The position numbers and the translations under genes are program-made. Positions 1 to 8,035 of a stretch of 64,000 nucleotides of DNA are shown piece after piece. The notes beneath the pieces were generated by a model. It was not told the DNA's origin. It saw nothing but the letters and a program-made list of their open reading frames with translations, and did not search any database. Source of the DNA: CAZYVD01 sp964651045 (lineage in GTDB: Bacteria > Zhuqueibacterota > QNDG01 > DSAB01); NCBI GenBank assembly GCA_964651045.1, contig CAZYVD010000008.1, positions 5,900 through 69,899 on the forward strand, read 5' to 3'. Within the stretch, counting starts at the first letter, position 1, and every line of letters begins with the position of its first letter.

Positions 1-571
1 CCAGACGAAAATTCAATACTCTATCGATATCATTTAACGGAATTGTTCCGCCAAAAAAGAAGTTTCTCGCAAGCAGAAGGTTTTGACTCCATCCGTATTC
101 CCCTGAGTGATAGAGAGCCATACCCTCTTCAAACCAGCGGTCAACGCTTTTTCCATTTAAAACCATTCCCAGTGCAATGTGACTCAATTCATGGGCAACT
201 ATCTTCTTAAATGTCTGTTTTGACCCGATAAGTTTGGATGGTTTTAGCCAGATTATTCTGTTGTGGGTATCGGCAGCTCCTCCTCCCCATTCGGGCACCT
301 TGCCATCTGTAAGTAGTCGGAAATGTTTGTCTGAATGGGCCAGTATTATGGTTATTGGGGCTTCATTTAAGAGCCTTAAATTACGTGCTATTTCTGGGAA
401 GATATCTTTTGCCATTAATATGATCTCTCTTCCTTCATCCATATCATTACTGTGACACAGAACAGTGAAATTTTTATACTCAAGACGGTTATAACTGGAT
501 ATTGATCCATTTAAATGAGAAAATAGAAGCAATGCCAGAGATATTATTGTTATTCTTAACAACCGGTTCAT
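1..571 (-). CDS. Gluzincin (peptidase MA-like) secreted protein, 3' part cut by window edge
   Basis: The reading frame starts at an ATG at 571 and runs off the window start, so 190 residues are visible. It opens with a hydrophobic signal-like segment (about residues 3-20). The metallopeptidase motif HELSH lies at residues 127-131, followed about 15 residues later by WFEEGMA, where the Glu is the expected third zinc ligand of the gluzincin/peptidase MA family. Earlier parts of the mature chain show the usual pattern of a beta-hairpin before the helix with HExxH. A zinc-dependent periplasmic or surface peptidase is inferred; the substrate is unknown. The missing C-terminus may carry membrane segments or repeats. 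It is separated by 137 bases from the next minus-strand gene. Confidence 0.8.
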   Translation of the reverse strand, partial: MNRLLRITIISLALLLFSHLNGSISSYNRLEYKNFTVLCHSNDMDEGREIILMAKDIFPEIARNLRLLNEAPITIILAHSDKHFRLLTDGKVPEWGGGAADTHNRIIWLKPSKLIGSKQTFKKIVAHELSHIALGMVLNGKSVDRWFEEGMALYHSGEYGWSQNLLLARNFFFGGTIPLNDIDRVLNFRL

Positions 572-708
572 ATAGATCTCTTATTGTGTTAAATTGACAT
601 GAAATTTACATATTTTTATCTCTAATGGCAAGACATTTTGATTTTTCTTAGGTGATGATAAGAGTCGATTATCGGTGAGAATATAGATAAATTTTCTCGA
701 TTTTAGGA

Positions 709-1656
709 TTAGAATTCTACAGATAGTGTGAAATGATTCATGTTTCCCAGCATACCAAGAGATCCAAAACCATAATCGATTGTATATTTTTTATATTTGA
801 TACCAAGGCCCAAACGGAATCCGGCAAGACTGAAATTTGAATTCTCTTCTCTTTCTTCACTCCCTTGAGAGGTATATCCGAGACGTAAGAAGATGTTTTT
901 CGTTATAGTAAATTCTCCTCCGAGAGACCAGTAGAGGCCCCACAGGATCCTGCTGCTTGTAAAGTGATATTTAATGACGTCGAGATTAACGAGTAGAGGA
1001 AGATGGGCAAGACGCTTCGAAAGGCCGAGTCTGTAGGAGATGGGCAATTTTTCATATCTGTTTATAAATGGCTTAATTGTATGACCAAGATTATTGATAG
1101 AAAATCCGATGTTAAGATCCTGACTCTTTATCCTGTATATTACTCCTGCACTCAGCGCTGCAGCCATTGAAGTGTATTTGTCAATACTGAATTGAAGGTA
1201 TTTGATAGCAATACCATAACTCAGTCCTATGGAGGTTGTGTCGGCATAGCCTGCAGATATCGCTATGTTGCCTGGAAAAAAAGATCCAAGGTCGTTTCCA
1301 TATATATCTGTCTTCTGAAATTTGCCGTAGTTTGTATAAATTGCTGCAAGTGCAAACACACCTCTGTCTCCCATCGACTGGGTAAATCCCACCAGACCAC
1401 TCTTTACATCGACTAAGTAGTCAAGAAAAGTAAACGTGGCAAACTTGTTTTTTATTCCAACAATCCCGGCAACGTTATAAACGAGGCCGTTGATATCGCC
1501 TCTTGTTGCACAAAATGCACCTGCCATTGAGGCCGGTCTTGCTCCTATATCGATGCATAGAAAATCAAAGCCTGTACTTCCCCATCCATCTGCTTTTATG
1601 ATTATTGGCATGAGGAGCAGAATAATAATAATTTTAAGTTTTATGTTTTTTTTCAT
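709..1656 (-). CDS. PorV/UPF0164-like outer-membrane beta-barrel protein
   Basis: A 315-residue protein with an N-terminal signal peptide (about residues 1-22, Lys-rich start then a long hydrophobic run ending near KADGWG). After it comes the family-typical stretch IGARPASMAGAF followed by a GDINGLVYNVAGI-like segment, which matches the start of PorV/PorQ/UPF0164 barrels (ARPLGMGGAF and WNPAG in others). The rest alternates short polar and aromatic beta-strands and ends in Phe, as outer-membrane barrels do. The start ATG at 1656 is preferred because a longer frame would run back through the tRNA-Thr gene. The function in FCB bacteria ranges from type IX secretion partner to generic barrel; no T9SS gene is seen here, so the role stays open. 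Confidence 0.75.
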   Translation of the reverse strand: MKKNIKLKIIIILLLMPIIIKADGWGSTGFDFLCIDIGARPASMAGAFCATRGDINGLVYNVAGIVGIKNKFATFTFLDYLVDVKSGLVGFTQSMGDRGVFALAAIYTNYGKFQKTDIYGNDLGSFFPGNIAISAGYADTTSIGLSYGIAIKYLQFSIDKYTSMAAALSAGVIYRIKSQDLNIGFSINNLGHTIKPFINRYEKLPISYRLGLSKRLAHLPLLVNLDVIKYHFTSSRILWGLYWSLGGEFTITKNIFLRLGYTSQGSEEREENSNFSLAGFRLGLGIKYKKYTIDYGFGSLGMLGNMNHFTLSVEF

Positions 1657-1677
1657 ATCGGTCTCTATAATTAAAAG

Positions 1678-1750
1678 AGCCACCGCGCGGGTTCGAACCG
1701 CGGACCTGCTCATTACGAGTGAGCTGCTCTACCAGCTGAGCTACGGTGGC
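1678..1750 (-). tRNA. tRNA-Thr (CGT)
   Basis: The minus strand folds into a complete cloverleaf: a 7-bp acceptor stem GCCACCG/CGGTGGC, D arm GCTC/GAGC, anticodon stem GCTCA/TGAGC with loop CTCGTAA (anticodon CGT), and T arm CGCGG/CCGCG around TTCGAAC. The discriminator is U. No CCA is encoded. It lies just upstream of the PorV-like gene and may be co-transcribed with it. Confidence 0.97.
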
Positions 1751-1810
1751 ATTGAGTTTACCAAGTATCAATCATAACGAAAAATTTAAAAAACTATTGA
1801 TTCAAAATCA

Positions 1811-1847
1811 AGAGAAAACGGCTCAACCCTGTTTTGGGAGAGCCGTT
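1811..1847 (-). terminator. Rho-independent terminator
   Basis: On the minus strand AACGGCTC pairs with GAGCCGTT around a short loop that itself contains CCC/GGG. It is followed by TTTTCTCT. It lies 32 bases downstream of the stop codon of the small membrane protein gene at 1879. Confidence 0.75.
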
Positions 1848-1878
1848 ATGTATGATTTTAATTTGTAGAGAGTAAATT

Positions 1879-2223
1879 TTAGGAACGCTCGGATATCTTT
1901 CTGGCAATTAAATAATAGATTAGCAATCCGATTCCTGCCATGAGGAATATACAGCCAGCTGTGATCTCGCCTCTTATCTCTGATGGCATCACCATACCGA
2001 TAAAAATAGCCAGTCCGATTCCAATTAGTACCATTCCCCACTTCATTGAAGAGGGTAGCAGATATTGTGATGAGCCGTAATAGAGATATTTCAGGTTTTC
2101 ATTAATCATTTCTTTTTCAATCAGCCTGTTCTTTATCCTGTTGTCAGAAAGTATCTTGATTATAATCACTATAGAGAAAAAGATTAGTCCAGTGATCAGT
2201 ACTCCTTCGGTAAATATTTCCAT
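1879..2223 (-). CDS. Small two- or three-helix membrane protein, divergent from ECF sigma gene
   Basis: A 114-residue protein. The ATG at 2223 is chosen because a perfect AGGAGG lies 5 bases upstream; a longer frame exists but lacks this signal. Three hydrophobic segments are visible (about residues 5-22, 62-77 and 86-103), separated by a charged region rich in Lys, Arg and Glu. The layout resembles the DUF6249 type of small membrane proteins often encoded beside ECF sigma and anti-sigma pairs, but I recognise this only loosely. It is transcribed divergently from the sigma gene. Its upstream region carries the sequence TGCAAC, 17 bases, GTC, the same as upstream of the sigma gene, so it is a likely member of that sigma regulon. 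A terminator follows it. Confidence 0.75.
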   Translation of the reverse strand: MEIFTEGVLITGLIFFSIVIIIKILSDNRIKNRLIEKEMINENLKYLYYGSSQYLLPSSMKWGMVLIGIGLAIFIGMVMPSEIRGEITAGCIFLMAGIGLLIYYLIARKISERS

Positions 2224-2263
2224 CTTTACCTCCTGTGGAATTTTTATTTGTTCAACTATATTT

Positions 2264-2289
2264 GACAAATGAGACGGCTAAATGTTGCA
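2264..2289 (-). promoter_or_regulatory. ECF-type promoter for the small membrane protein
   Basis: Reading the minus strand, TGCAAC (2289-2284) is followed after exactly 17 bases by GTC (2266-2264). ECF sigma promoters typically have AAC in the -35 element and GTC or CGT in the -10 element. The predicted transcript would start near 2257, giving about 34 bases of leader that contain the AGGAGG ribosome site at 2229-2234. Confidence 0.55.
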
Positions 2290-2298
2290 AATTTTTTC

Positions 2299-2327
2299 TG
2301 CAACATTTTTCATCCAGTTTTGTCGTA
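2299..2327 (+). promoter_or_regulatory. ECF-type autoregulatory promoter of the sigma gene
   Basis: TGCAAC (2299-2304), a 17-base spacer, then GTCGTA (2322-2327), a mirror image of the promoter on the other strand. The two -35 elements are the arms of a perfect 9-bp inverted repeat (AATGTTGCA and TGCAACATT, 2281-2289 and 2299-2307). TATAAT at 2326-2331 overlaps the -10 and could also serve the housekeeping sigma. Confidence 0.55.
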
Positions 2328-2336
2328 TAATATGTA

Positions 2337-2930
2337 ATGATAAAATCCGATTCCACAGAGAATACTGCCGTTGTAATCAAAAATATCAATTCTGGCAGAA
2401 GAGATGATTTCAAGCTAATCGTGGAAAAATACCAGAGGCTCGTCTCCCATATTGTTTTCAGAATGGTAAACGATACATCAGACAGGGAGGATTTGAGTCA
2501 GGAGATATTCTTAAAGGTTTATAAGAATCTTAAAAGTTTTAGATTTGAGTCCAGATTTTCGACATGGATCGCAAAGATTGCCTATAATGAATGTATAAAT
2601 CATATTAAGAAAAAGAGGATGATTCTTTTCTCTGATCAAAAGGAGGGTGTATTGAACAGAGTTGTGGATAAAAACATCCTTCCTGATGAGGCTATCGAGA
2701 AGTTAGAGAACAGAGAGATCGTGCTGAGAGAGATTAACAGGCTCGATGTGAGATATCGTGTGATTCTAACACTCTACCACATCCACGGGATGAGATATAG
2801 GGAGATAGGAGATGTAATGAATCTACCACAGGGAACAGTGAAGAGTTATCTGTTCAGGGCAAGAAGAGAATTAAAAGAGGCTTTAATCGAAAGGTATAGA
2901 GGGGACAGGTTATGGAGAATAAACATCTGA
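2337..2930 (+). CDS. ECF-family RNA polymerase sigma factor
   Basis: A 197-residue sigma-70 family protein of RpoE type with only regions 2 and 4. Region 2 spans about residues 24-95, with DLSQEIF (52-58) and FSTWIAKIAYN (74-84) for -10 recognition and core binding. Region 4 lies at about 125-180, with the helix-turn-helix GMRYREIGDVMNLPQGTVKS. It has 197 residues against about 190 for the family. The ATG at 2337 is the first possible start, because an in-frame stop lies at 2328-2330. No Shine-Dalgarno is visible and the predicted promoter ends only about 10 bases upstream, so the message may be nearly leaderless. It overlaps the anti-sigma gene by 19 bases. It is probably held by that protein at the membrane and released by envelope stress. 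Confidence 0.93.
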   Translation: MIKSDSTENTAVVIKNINSGRRDDFKLIVEKYQRLVSHIVFRMVNDTSDREDLSQEIFLKVYKNLKSFRFESRFSTWIAKIAYNECINHIKKKRMILFSDQKEGVLNRVVDKNILPDEAIEKLENREIVLREINRLDVRYRVILTLYHIHGMRYREIGDVMNLPQGTVKSYLFRARRELKEALIERYRGDRLWRINI

Positions 2931-3415
2931 CAGATGATGAAATACAAGACTATCTGGATGGAAATAGAAGCCTAAGCAATGCTGCCGTTCACATCGCACT
3001 CTGTGAGAGGTGCAGAAGAGAGTTGTCTCGATATAAATATTTGTTTAATATGCTTGGAGAGGATCCGGGTTTTGAGCTTGATAGTAGTTTTTCTGAAAGA
3101 GTAATGTCAAAGATAGTATACAGGCCGTTCTTATCCACTGCCGAGATTGTATTGCTTCTCTTTTGTTTACTATCCTCTGTTTTTACATCTTTTTATTTTT
3201 TAGGTTTAAACAGGGTCATAGAGCCGCTGTTTAGAGTCTTGATTAAAACAGCAAAGATTCCAGGTTTATTATTTTCAGCAGTTAAAGGATTGTTGGCCAG
3301 AGCAGATTTGAACGTATCAATTGTAATCTATTCATCCATTACACTCCTTATTATTTTTATCTTTGATCATTTTATAATTCGGCCAAGGGTGCAGAAGATA
3401 GATAGGGCTAGTTGA
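2912..3415 (+). CDS. Zinc-finger anti-sigma factor, membrane-anchored
   Basis: A 167-residue protein starting inside the end of the sigma gene (19-base overlap), the usual arrangement for a cognate anti-sigma factor. The N-terminal half has the ZAS/zf-HC2 signature His27-x3-Cys31-x2-Cys34 within a helical domain that also contains DDEIQDYLDG. Two hydrophobic segments follow (about residues 75-98 and 135-155). The N-terminal zinc domain would bind the sigma factor in the cytoplasm. No obvious extracytoplasmic sensor domain is present; the loop between the two helices is only about 35 residues, so the signal may be sensed in the membrane or by another protein. No terminator is seen before the following promoter. 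Confidence 0.85.
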   Translation: MENKHLTDDEIQDYLDGNRSLSNAAVHIALCERCRRELSRYKYLFNMLGEDPGFELDSSFSERVMSKIVYRPFLSTAEIVLLLFCLLSSVFTSFYFLGLNRVIEPLFRVLIKTAKIPGLLFSAVKGLLARADLNVSIVIYSSITLLIIFIFDHFIIRPRVQKIDRAS

Positions 3416-3432
3416 GTCGGTTAAAATTGAAC

Positions 3433-3460
3433 TTGACATTGAATCTGTTTTTGTTAATAT
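3433..3460 (+). promoter_or_regulatory. Sigma-70 type promoter for the NTF2-like gene
   Basis: TTGACA (3433-3438), a 16-base spacer and TAATAT (3455-3460) precede the gene starting at 3498 by about 38 bases. Confidence 0.6.
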
Positions 3461-3497
3461 TAACAAATAAAGATAATGATTCTCTTTTGAGGTCGAT

Positions 3498-3896
3498 ATG
3501 GAAGATATAAAACAACAGATTCTTAATTTAGAACAGCAGCAGGTCGATGCATTTAATGAAGGTAACATTGACAGACTGCTTGAATTTTTTGATCCAGGAA
3601 TAACCGGTTTTTCTTCGACCAAACATATGCGGCTTGGAAGTTTAGGTGAGCTTCGCAAGACTTTCGAATTCTACCAGCGCCAGGGATCAAAGATTGACTA
3701 TCTCATTTCTGATCCACTTGTAAATATCTATGGCGATACTGCAATAGTTACATTTTACTGGATCGTTAGATTAAGAAATGGTAAAAAGAGGCGGCCAATA
3801 GAAGGACGCGGTACACATGTCTACCACAAGATAGATGGGTCGTGGAAGGTTGTACACGAACACTTCTCCCGAGCGCATCGTTCTTATGAAATATAG
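3498..3896 (+). CDS. NTF2-like (SnoaL/DUF4440 type) protein
   Basis: A 132-residue soluble protein with no signal peptide. The order of elements fits the NTF2-like/DUF4440 fold: an N-terminal helix (IKQQILNLEQQQVDAF, then NEGNIDRLLEFFDPG), a middle region with DTAIVTFYW, and a C-terminal strand pair ending HKIDGSWKVVHEHFS, which is highly characteristic of the SnoaL_3/CaMKII-association subgroup. These proteins form dimers with a small-molecule pocket; the ligand or reaction cannot be told. GAGG lies 6 bases before the ATG. It is monocistronic, with its own promoter, and convergent with the VWA gene, whose stop codon begins 9 bases further on. Confidence 0.8.
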   Translation: MEDIKQQILNLEQQQVDAFNEGNIDRLLEFFDPGITGFSSTKHMRLGSLGELRKTFEFYQRQGSKIDYLISDPLVNIYGDTAIVTFYWIVRLRNGKKRRPIEGRGTHVYHKIDGSWKVVHEHFSRAHRSYEI

Positions 3897-3904
3897 GCTT
3901 TATG

Positions 3905-6082
3905 TTAAATCATTCCCTTCCTGCGCCTGATGGTCCATTCGGCAAAGAATAGAATCATGACAAAAAGGGCAAATGGAAATGTTTCGAAGAGTTTTAGTTG
4001 ATGAGAGTTGGTTTCTCTTAAACGTGGGATATTCATTTCTCTTGCTATTGCAGAAAGGCTGTCAAAGGCTGTGAAACGTCCACCTGTTACTGCTGCAATC
4101 TGTTTGAGCGTTTTGAAGTCTGCCCTTGTGTCCATGAATTCAGGATTATACTCAGAGACGGAAAACTCGACTGTATCTGAAGCGAGTGTAAATCGATCGT
4201 GTGTTGCCTTCATTATCGAAATATATTTTCCGCTTTTAAATGTCCGATAGCTGCCACTATATTTACCACTCTCGCTCTCAGTGAGGTTTATTGATACTGT
4301 ATCTGAACCAGAAACTATCGTTACTTCTACATGGGCATTTGTTAATACCTTATATGTTTCATCATAAACACGCGCGTAGAATTTAATCTCCTCTCCTGCT
4401 CTGTATATATTTTTATCGAGGGAGAGATGTGAGAGGGAGTTTGTCTCTCTAATGGCAAGCCATCGAATGATGTTTGTTATAAACGACCTAAGAAGATTAT
4501 TTGTTTTTCCCAATCCCCACATCAAAAGATCCCATCTGTAGATTCCCTGGCCTATGAAAAGCACAGACTTTTCTGTGTTTAGGCTTCTAATAACAACAAG
4601 AGGCTGCTTTATTTCTTTTGATGGGTTTTGCGTAACTCTAAATTTTGAATTAAGCAGTACAACAGATTCTGGTTTAATATTATCCACTATCCAGGATGTA
4701 TATAGTGGAGGCAGATCTTTCCACGCCTGGGTCGTTTTTTCCTGATCTTCAAATACCTTCATGATCGGATGATTTTTACCCTCCTGTGTAAGTTCGGGTA
4801 GTATTATTTTTTCATAAGATTTTTTTAGTCCTGTGACAGGAAGCAGTTCTCCTATTGAGCGAACTCTTTTGAAGTCTGTTTCAGATCCTGTTAAAATAAA
4901 GAGCGGTTTTTTTAGTTTTTTAATTTCCCTGCTCAGGTTTTTCCACAATTGATGATCAGTATCGCTGCGCGGGAAATTCAGTAAAATTAAACAATCAAAA
5001 GAGGAGAGATCCATCAGAGATGGGAGCTTGCCTTCATAGAATGTGTTTCCTTGCTTTTGTGTCCTTATAGTAACCCTTATGTTTTTATCTTTTAGAAGAA
5101 TCCTTTTCAGAAATGATAGATCGGCACACGGTGCACCAGAAATAAAGAGGAGAGAGATTTTATTTTTTAGAACTCTCACATAACATTTACGTTGATTGTT
5201 TTTATAAGAGGCTTCACCCTTTAATCGAGTGATATCGCATGCCAGCTCTAAGAAACCCTCTCTTTCTGGCTTGAAATATAGTGTTATGTTTTTTGGGAGC
5301 CCTTCTTGTGGTATTGTTATACTTTTTGTAGCTATTATTTTATTCTCAACAAACAATCTTACATACACCTCTTCTCCTTCAAACCCAGGCCCATTTATTA
5401 ATAGCTCAACTGGCACAAGATCGTTCACATAAACAATCTCATTGGTCCTCATTTGGCTTAGCACCAGATCGCGCCTCTGCAGTGGATTTCCAACACCAAG
5501 AGTGTAGATCGGAATCTCTATCTTTTCTGCTGTTCGAACGGGATTTTTCCCTCTGTTGTAAGAACCATCAGTAATAAGAATTATGGCGCTCAGGGCCGTC
5601 TCTTTTTCTAAAAGATCGGTAATAGCACCAGATATGTTGGTGGCGAGGCCTTCTGGTTTTATAGAATCGGGAGGAAATTTTTTTGCAGGGGTAAGTCTGT
5701 CTGAAAAGTAGTACAGAACCATGTTGTACCTGTCTTGCAGGCCTTTAAATATTTTTGAATGAAGGGCTCTTGATATTATATCTGCCCTTTTCTCTTTTTT
5801 ATCCACAATCTCCATCGAGCCGGATTTATCTATAAGCAATGCGACGCGGGGTTTTTTAAAAGAGGATCTTGTGATATTAATAGTTGTTCCTGTCAAGGTT
5901 AAAAGTATTAATATAAGAGCGCAGGATCGTATGGTCAGAAGGATCGTGCGGGTAATTAATTGTGATTCGGGAACAGTGCGTCTGTATATCAGTATGTTGA
6001 AGATTATGATACAAAATACTGCAACGAGCGTAACAATCAAGGGCCAAGAAGATGAGAATGCTATTTTAAATGTCTCACCCAT
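3905..6082 (-). CDS. Membrane-anchored von Willebrand factor A domain protein
   Basis: A 725-residue protein. Two membrane segments lie at about residues 14-33 and 46-66. Next comes a VWA domain whose MIDAS motif DKSGS is at 85-89, with ILITDGSYNRG further on and a conserved Thr region between. The middle (about 220-540) looks like a beta-sandwich followed by a glutamine-amidotransferase-like or ThuA-like fold region. The C-terminal part has another Ig-like region and a final transmembrane helix just before a basic tail RRRKG. The layout resembles the BatA-like or N-terminal-membrane VWA proteins of FCB bacteria. The ligand is unknown. It is the last gene of the tsaD run, with a 1-base gap after the tsaD stop codon. 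Confidence 0.82.
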   Translation of the reverse strand: MGETFKIAFSSSWPLIVTLVAVFCIIIFNILIYRRTVPESQLITRTILLTIRSCALILILLTLTGTTINITRSSFKKPRVALLIDKSGSMEIVDKKEKRADIISRALHSKIFKGLQDRYNMVLYYFSDRLTPAKKFPPDSIKPEGLATNISGAITDLLEKETALSAIILITDGSYNRGKNPVRTAEKIEIPIYTLGVGNPLQRRDLVLSQMRTNEIVYVNDLVPVELLINGPGFEGEEVYVRLFVENKIIATKSITIPQEGLPKNITLYFKPEREGFLELACDITRLKGEASYKNNQRKCYVRVLKNKISLLFISGAPCADLSFLKRILLKDKNIRVTIRTQKQGNTFYEGKLPSLMDLSSFDCLILLNFPRSDTDHQLWKNLSREIKKLKKPLFILTGSETDFKRVRSIGELLPVTGLKKSYEKIILPELTQEGKNHPIMKVFEDQEKTTQAWKDLPPLYTSWIVDNIKPESVVLLNSKFRVTQNPSKEIKQPLVVIRSLNTEKSVLFIGQGIYRWDLLMWGLGKTNNLLRSFITNIIRWLAIRETNSLSHLSLDKNIYRAGEEIKFYARVYDETYKVLTNAHVEVTIVSGSDTVSINLTESESGKYSGSYRTFKSGKYISIMKATHDRFTLASDTVEFSVSEYNPEFMDTRADFKTLKQIAAVTGGRFTAFDSLSAIAREMNIPRLRETNSHQLKLFETFPFALFVMILFFAEWTIRRRKGMI

Positions 6083-6083
6083 G

Positions 6084-7079
6084 TTAAAAATTTAAGGAGG
6101 GACGAGGTGAAAGTGTGAGGGGGGATGTTACCCCTCTTTTTAGATAAAAGTGAGCAGCTGCTGCTATCATTCCCCCATTGTCTGTACAGAGATTAGCAGG
6201 AGGCCAGAACAGCTCAATATTTTTTTCATTACATGCCTGTTTCATCTTCTTCTGCAAGTGGCGATTAACTGCAACTCCGCCTGCAACACAGATTCTTTTT
6301 ACTCCATTATTTTCTGCGGCATAGATACTCTTTTGGACCAGAACATCAACAACTGCATCCTGAAAACAGGCTGCAATGTCAGAGATATGTTTTTTTAACT
6401 CCCTTTTTCCGAGTCTTCTCACATGGTTTAATACTGCAGTTTTCAATCCGCTAAAGCTGAAATCGAGGCTGCCTTCTTCGAGATAGGCTCTGGGAAAACG
6501 GATGTATTCTGGATTTCCATTTAGTGCCAATTTTTCAATAAATGGCCCACCCGGATAACCAAGATCGAGCATCTTTGCCACCTTATCGAATGCTTCTCCG
6601 CTCGCGTCGTCGCGTGTCCGTCCGAGGAGTTTATACGAGCCCCATTCTCTGACATAGACCAGTTGAGTGTGTCCTCCTGATACTATCAGTACAATAATAG
6701 GAGGATTCAATCCCGGATTTGCAAGATAATTTGACCAGATATGTCCCTCGAGATGATTTATACCTATCATTGGAATATCCAGAGACAGCGCCAGACCCTT
6801 TGCAATGCTAAGACCAACAAGTAGCGACCCGGCAAGACCCGGTCCATATGTAACACCTATGCCTCTGATATCAGCCGTTTTTATGCCTGCCTTTTTTAAT
6901 GCCTCCCGGATCACTGGAAGAACCATGCGAATATGAGCCCTGGAGGCGAGTTCTGGAACAACGCCGCCAAAGTTTGAATGAATTAGTTGAGTGGAAATTA
7001 TGTTTGAAAGCAGGGTGTTGCCATCGTATACTGCAGCACTCGTATCGTCACATGAGGTTTCGATTCCAAGAACAATCAT
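6084..7079 (-). CDS. tsaD: tRNA N6-adenosine threonylcarbamoyltransferase TsaD
   Basis: A 331-residue ASKHA-fold enzyme that transfers the threonylcarbamoyl group from TC-AMP to A37 of ANN-reading tRNAs, together with TsaB and TsaE. The family start IETSCDDTSAAVYDG is present, as are the metal ligands His109 and His113 (NHLEGHIWSN), a GGHTQLV segment, the SFSGLKTAV motif and a C-terminal CTDNGGMIAAA with the third ligand Asp. The length is normal (about 335). It overlaps the preceding ybbR-like gene by 4 bases (ATGA), so the two are translationally coupled. TsaB and TsaE are not in this window. Confidence 0.97.
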   Translation of the reverse strand: MIVLGIETSCDDTSAAVYDGNTLLSNIISTQLIHSNFGGVVPELASRAHIRMVLPVIREALKKAGIKTADIRGIGVTYGPGLAGSLLVGLSIAKGLALSLDIPMIGINHLEGHIWSNYLANPGLNPPIIVLIVSGGHTQLVYVREWGSYKLLGRTRDDASGEAFDKVAKMLDLGYPGGPFIEKLALNGNPEYIRFPRAYLEEGSLDFSFSGLKTAVLNHVRRLGKRELKKHISDIAACFQDAVVDVLVQKSIYAAENNGVKRICVAGGVAVNRHLQKKMKQACNEKNIELFWPPANLCTDNGGMIAAAAHFYLKRGVTSPLTLSPRPSLNF

Positions 7080-8020
7080 CTTTCGATAATCACTCTGAAG
7101 AATTGCGGATTTACATTTTTAAAAAATATGTCTTCTGGAAGGTTGATGGCAGCCTTGAATCTCTTCTCCTGGTATCTTTTGCTTTTATAATCTATTACGG
7201 CTTCTATGTCCTCAGCCCTGATGTCTTTTAACACATTGACCCCCCCATATAGTGTCAGCCTGAGAGTAGATGGTATTACCTTGATATTTTTTACCTTACC
7301 TGGTATATTAATGACTCTTATTGGGATGTTAGAGACGACCTTCTCGCCTATTCTTTGAACATCGGCCCTGAAATTTATTGTATTATAAGAATAGTGTACT
7401 GCTTGATAGGGTGGCTTGATAATAGAGACTCTTCCGCGAATTTCTTTTACCAGGTTGCGAAGAACCTTTTTCTTTGTTTTTATTTCATTTATTTTGTTTA
7501 CCTGAAGCATTGGGCCTGTGATATAGATCGAATCAGGATCTAGGTATACTGGTCCGACTTGTATATAGCCGTCCATTACACTAAGTTCTATGTCGGCTCT
7601 TACAGGAACCTTTCTTTCTATAGAGGTGTCCAAACGGACTGTAATATATTCTGGTTCTATTATCTTAAGAGGTACCAATCCTGACCCAGGAGGCAAATCT
7701 TTTATCATTTCTTTAGTGATCTGGAAGGTTGTATTTTTTTTGGTATTGTTAAGATTTAGTTCTATGTTTTTTCGTTTGATTATTAGACCGAGTATTTCCT
7801 TTCCCCTTCCCCTGAATTTGACCCTTACATGCGATGGTATTGGGGAGGCAAAAACCCAGCCTGATGGTTTGTTTACTACTCTGACAGGTAAATTCAGGAT
7901 ATAATCAAATTCATTATTTGTGGCAACATAGAACCATAAAAACAGGGCAATGAAGATTGTGTATAACTTGATTTTAAAATTCTGCAGCCACTTGATATTA
8001 AATTCTATTTTCAACTTCAT
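7076..8020 (-). CDS. YbbR-like domain protein (CdaR family)
   Basis: A 314-residue protein with a short N-terminal cytoplasmic part, one transmembrane helix (about residues 17-33, IKLYTIFIALFLWFYVATN) and an extracytoplasmic part built of YbbR repeats. The repeat-typical segments NLPVRVVNKPSGW, TVRLDTSIERKVPVRADI and the LDPDSIYITGP-like element (spacing as in the family) are visible, with about three to four repeats. In Firmicutes such a protein (CdaR) regulates the diadenylate cyclase CdaA, but no cdaA lies next to it here; tsaD follows with a 4-base overlap. No clear Shine-Dalgarno precedes the ATG. A strong hairpin sits just upstream of it. Confidence 0.82.
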   Translation of the reverse strand: MKLKIEFNIKWLQNFKIKLYTIFIALFLWFYVATNNEFDYILNLPVRVVNKPSGWVFASPIPSHVRVKFRGRGKEILGLIIKRKNIELNLNNTKKNTTFQITKEMIKDLPPGSGLVPLKIIEPEYITVRLDTSIERKVPVRADIELSVMDGYIQVGPVYLDPDSIYITGPMLQVNKINEIKTKKKVLRNLVKEIRGRVSIIKPPYQAVHYSYNTINFRADVQRIGEKVVSNIPIRVINIPGKVKNIKVIPSTLRLTLYGGVNVLKDIRAEDIEAVIDYKSKRYQEKRFKAAINLPEDIFFKNVNPQFFRVIIER

Positions 8021-8035
8021 AATAAATTCTGAGCA

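Noticed and set aside
1657..1713. N-terminal extension of the PorV-like gene
   Set aside because: The extension runs through the tRNA-Thr gene; the ATG at 1656 starts a proper signal peptide.
2281..2307. Rho-independent terminator reading of the AATGTTGCA inverted repeat
   Set aside because: No gene on either strand ends before it; both adjacent genes start outward from it, so a promoter pair explains it better.
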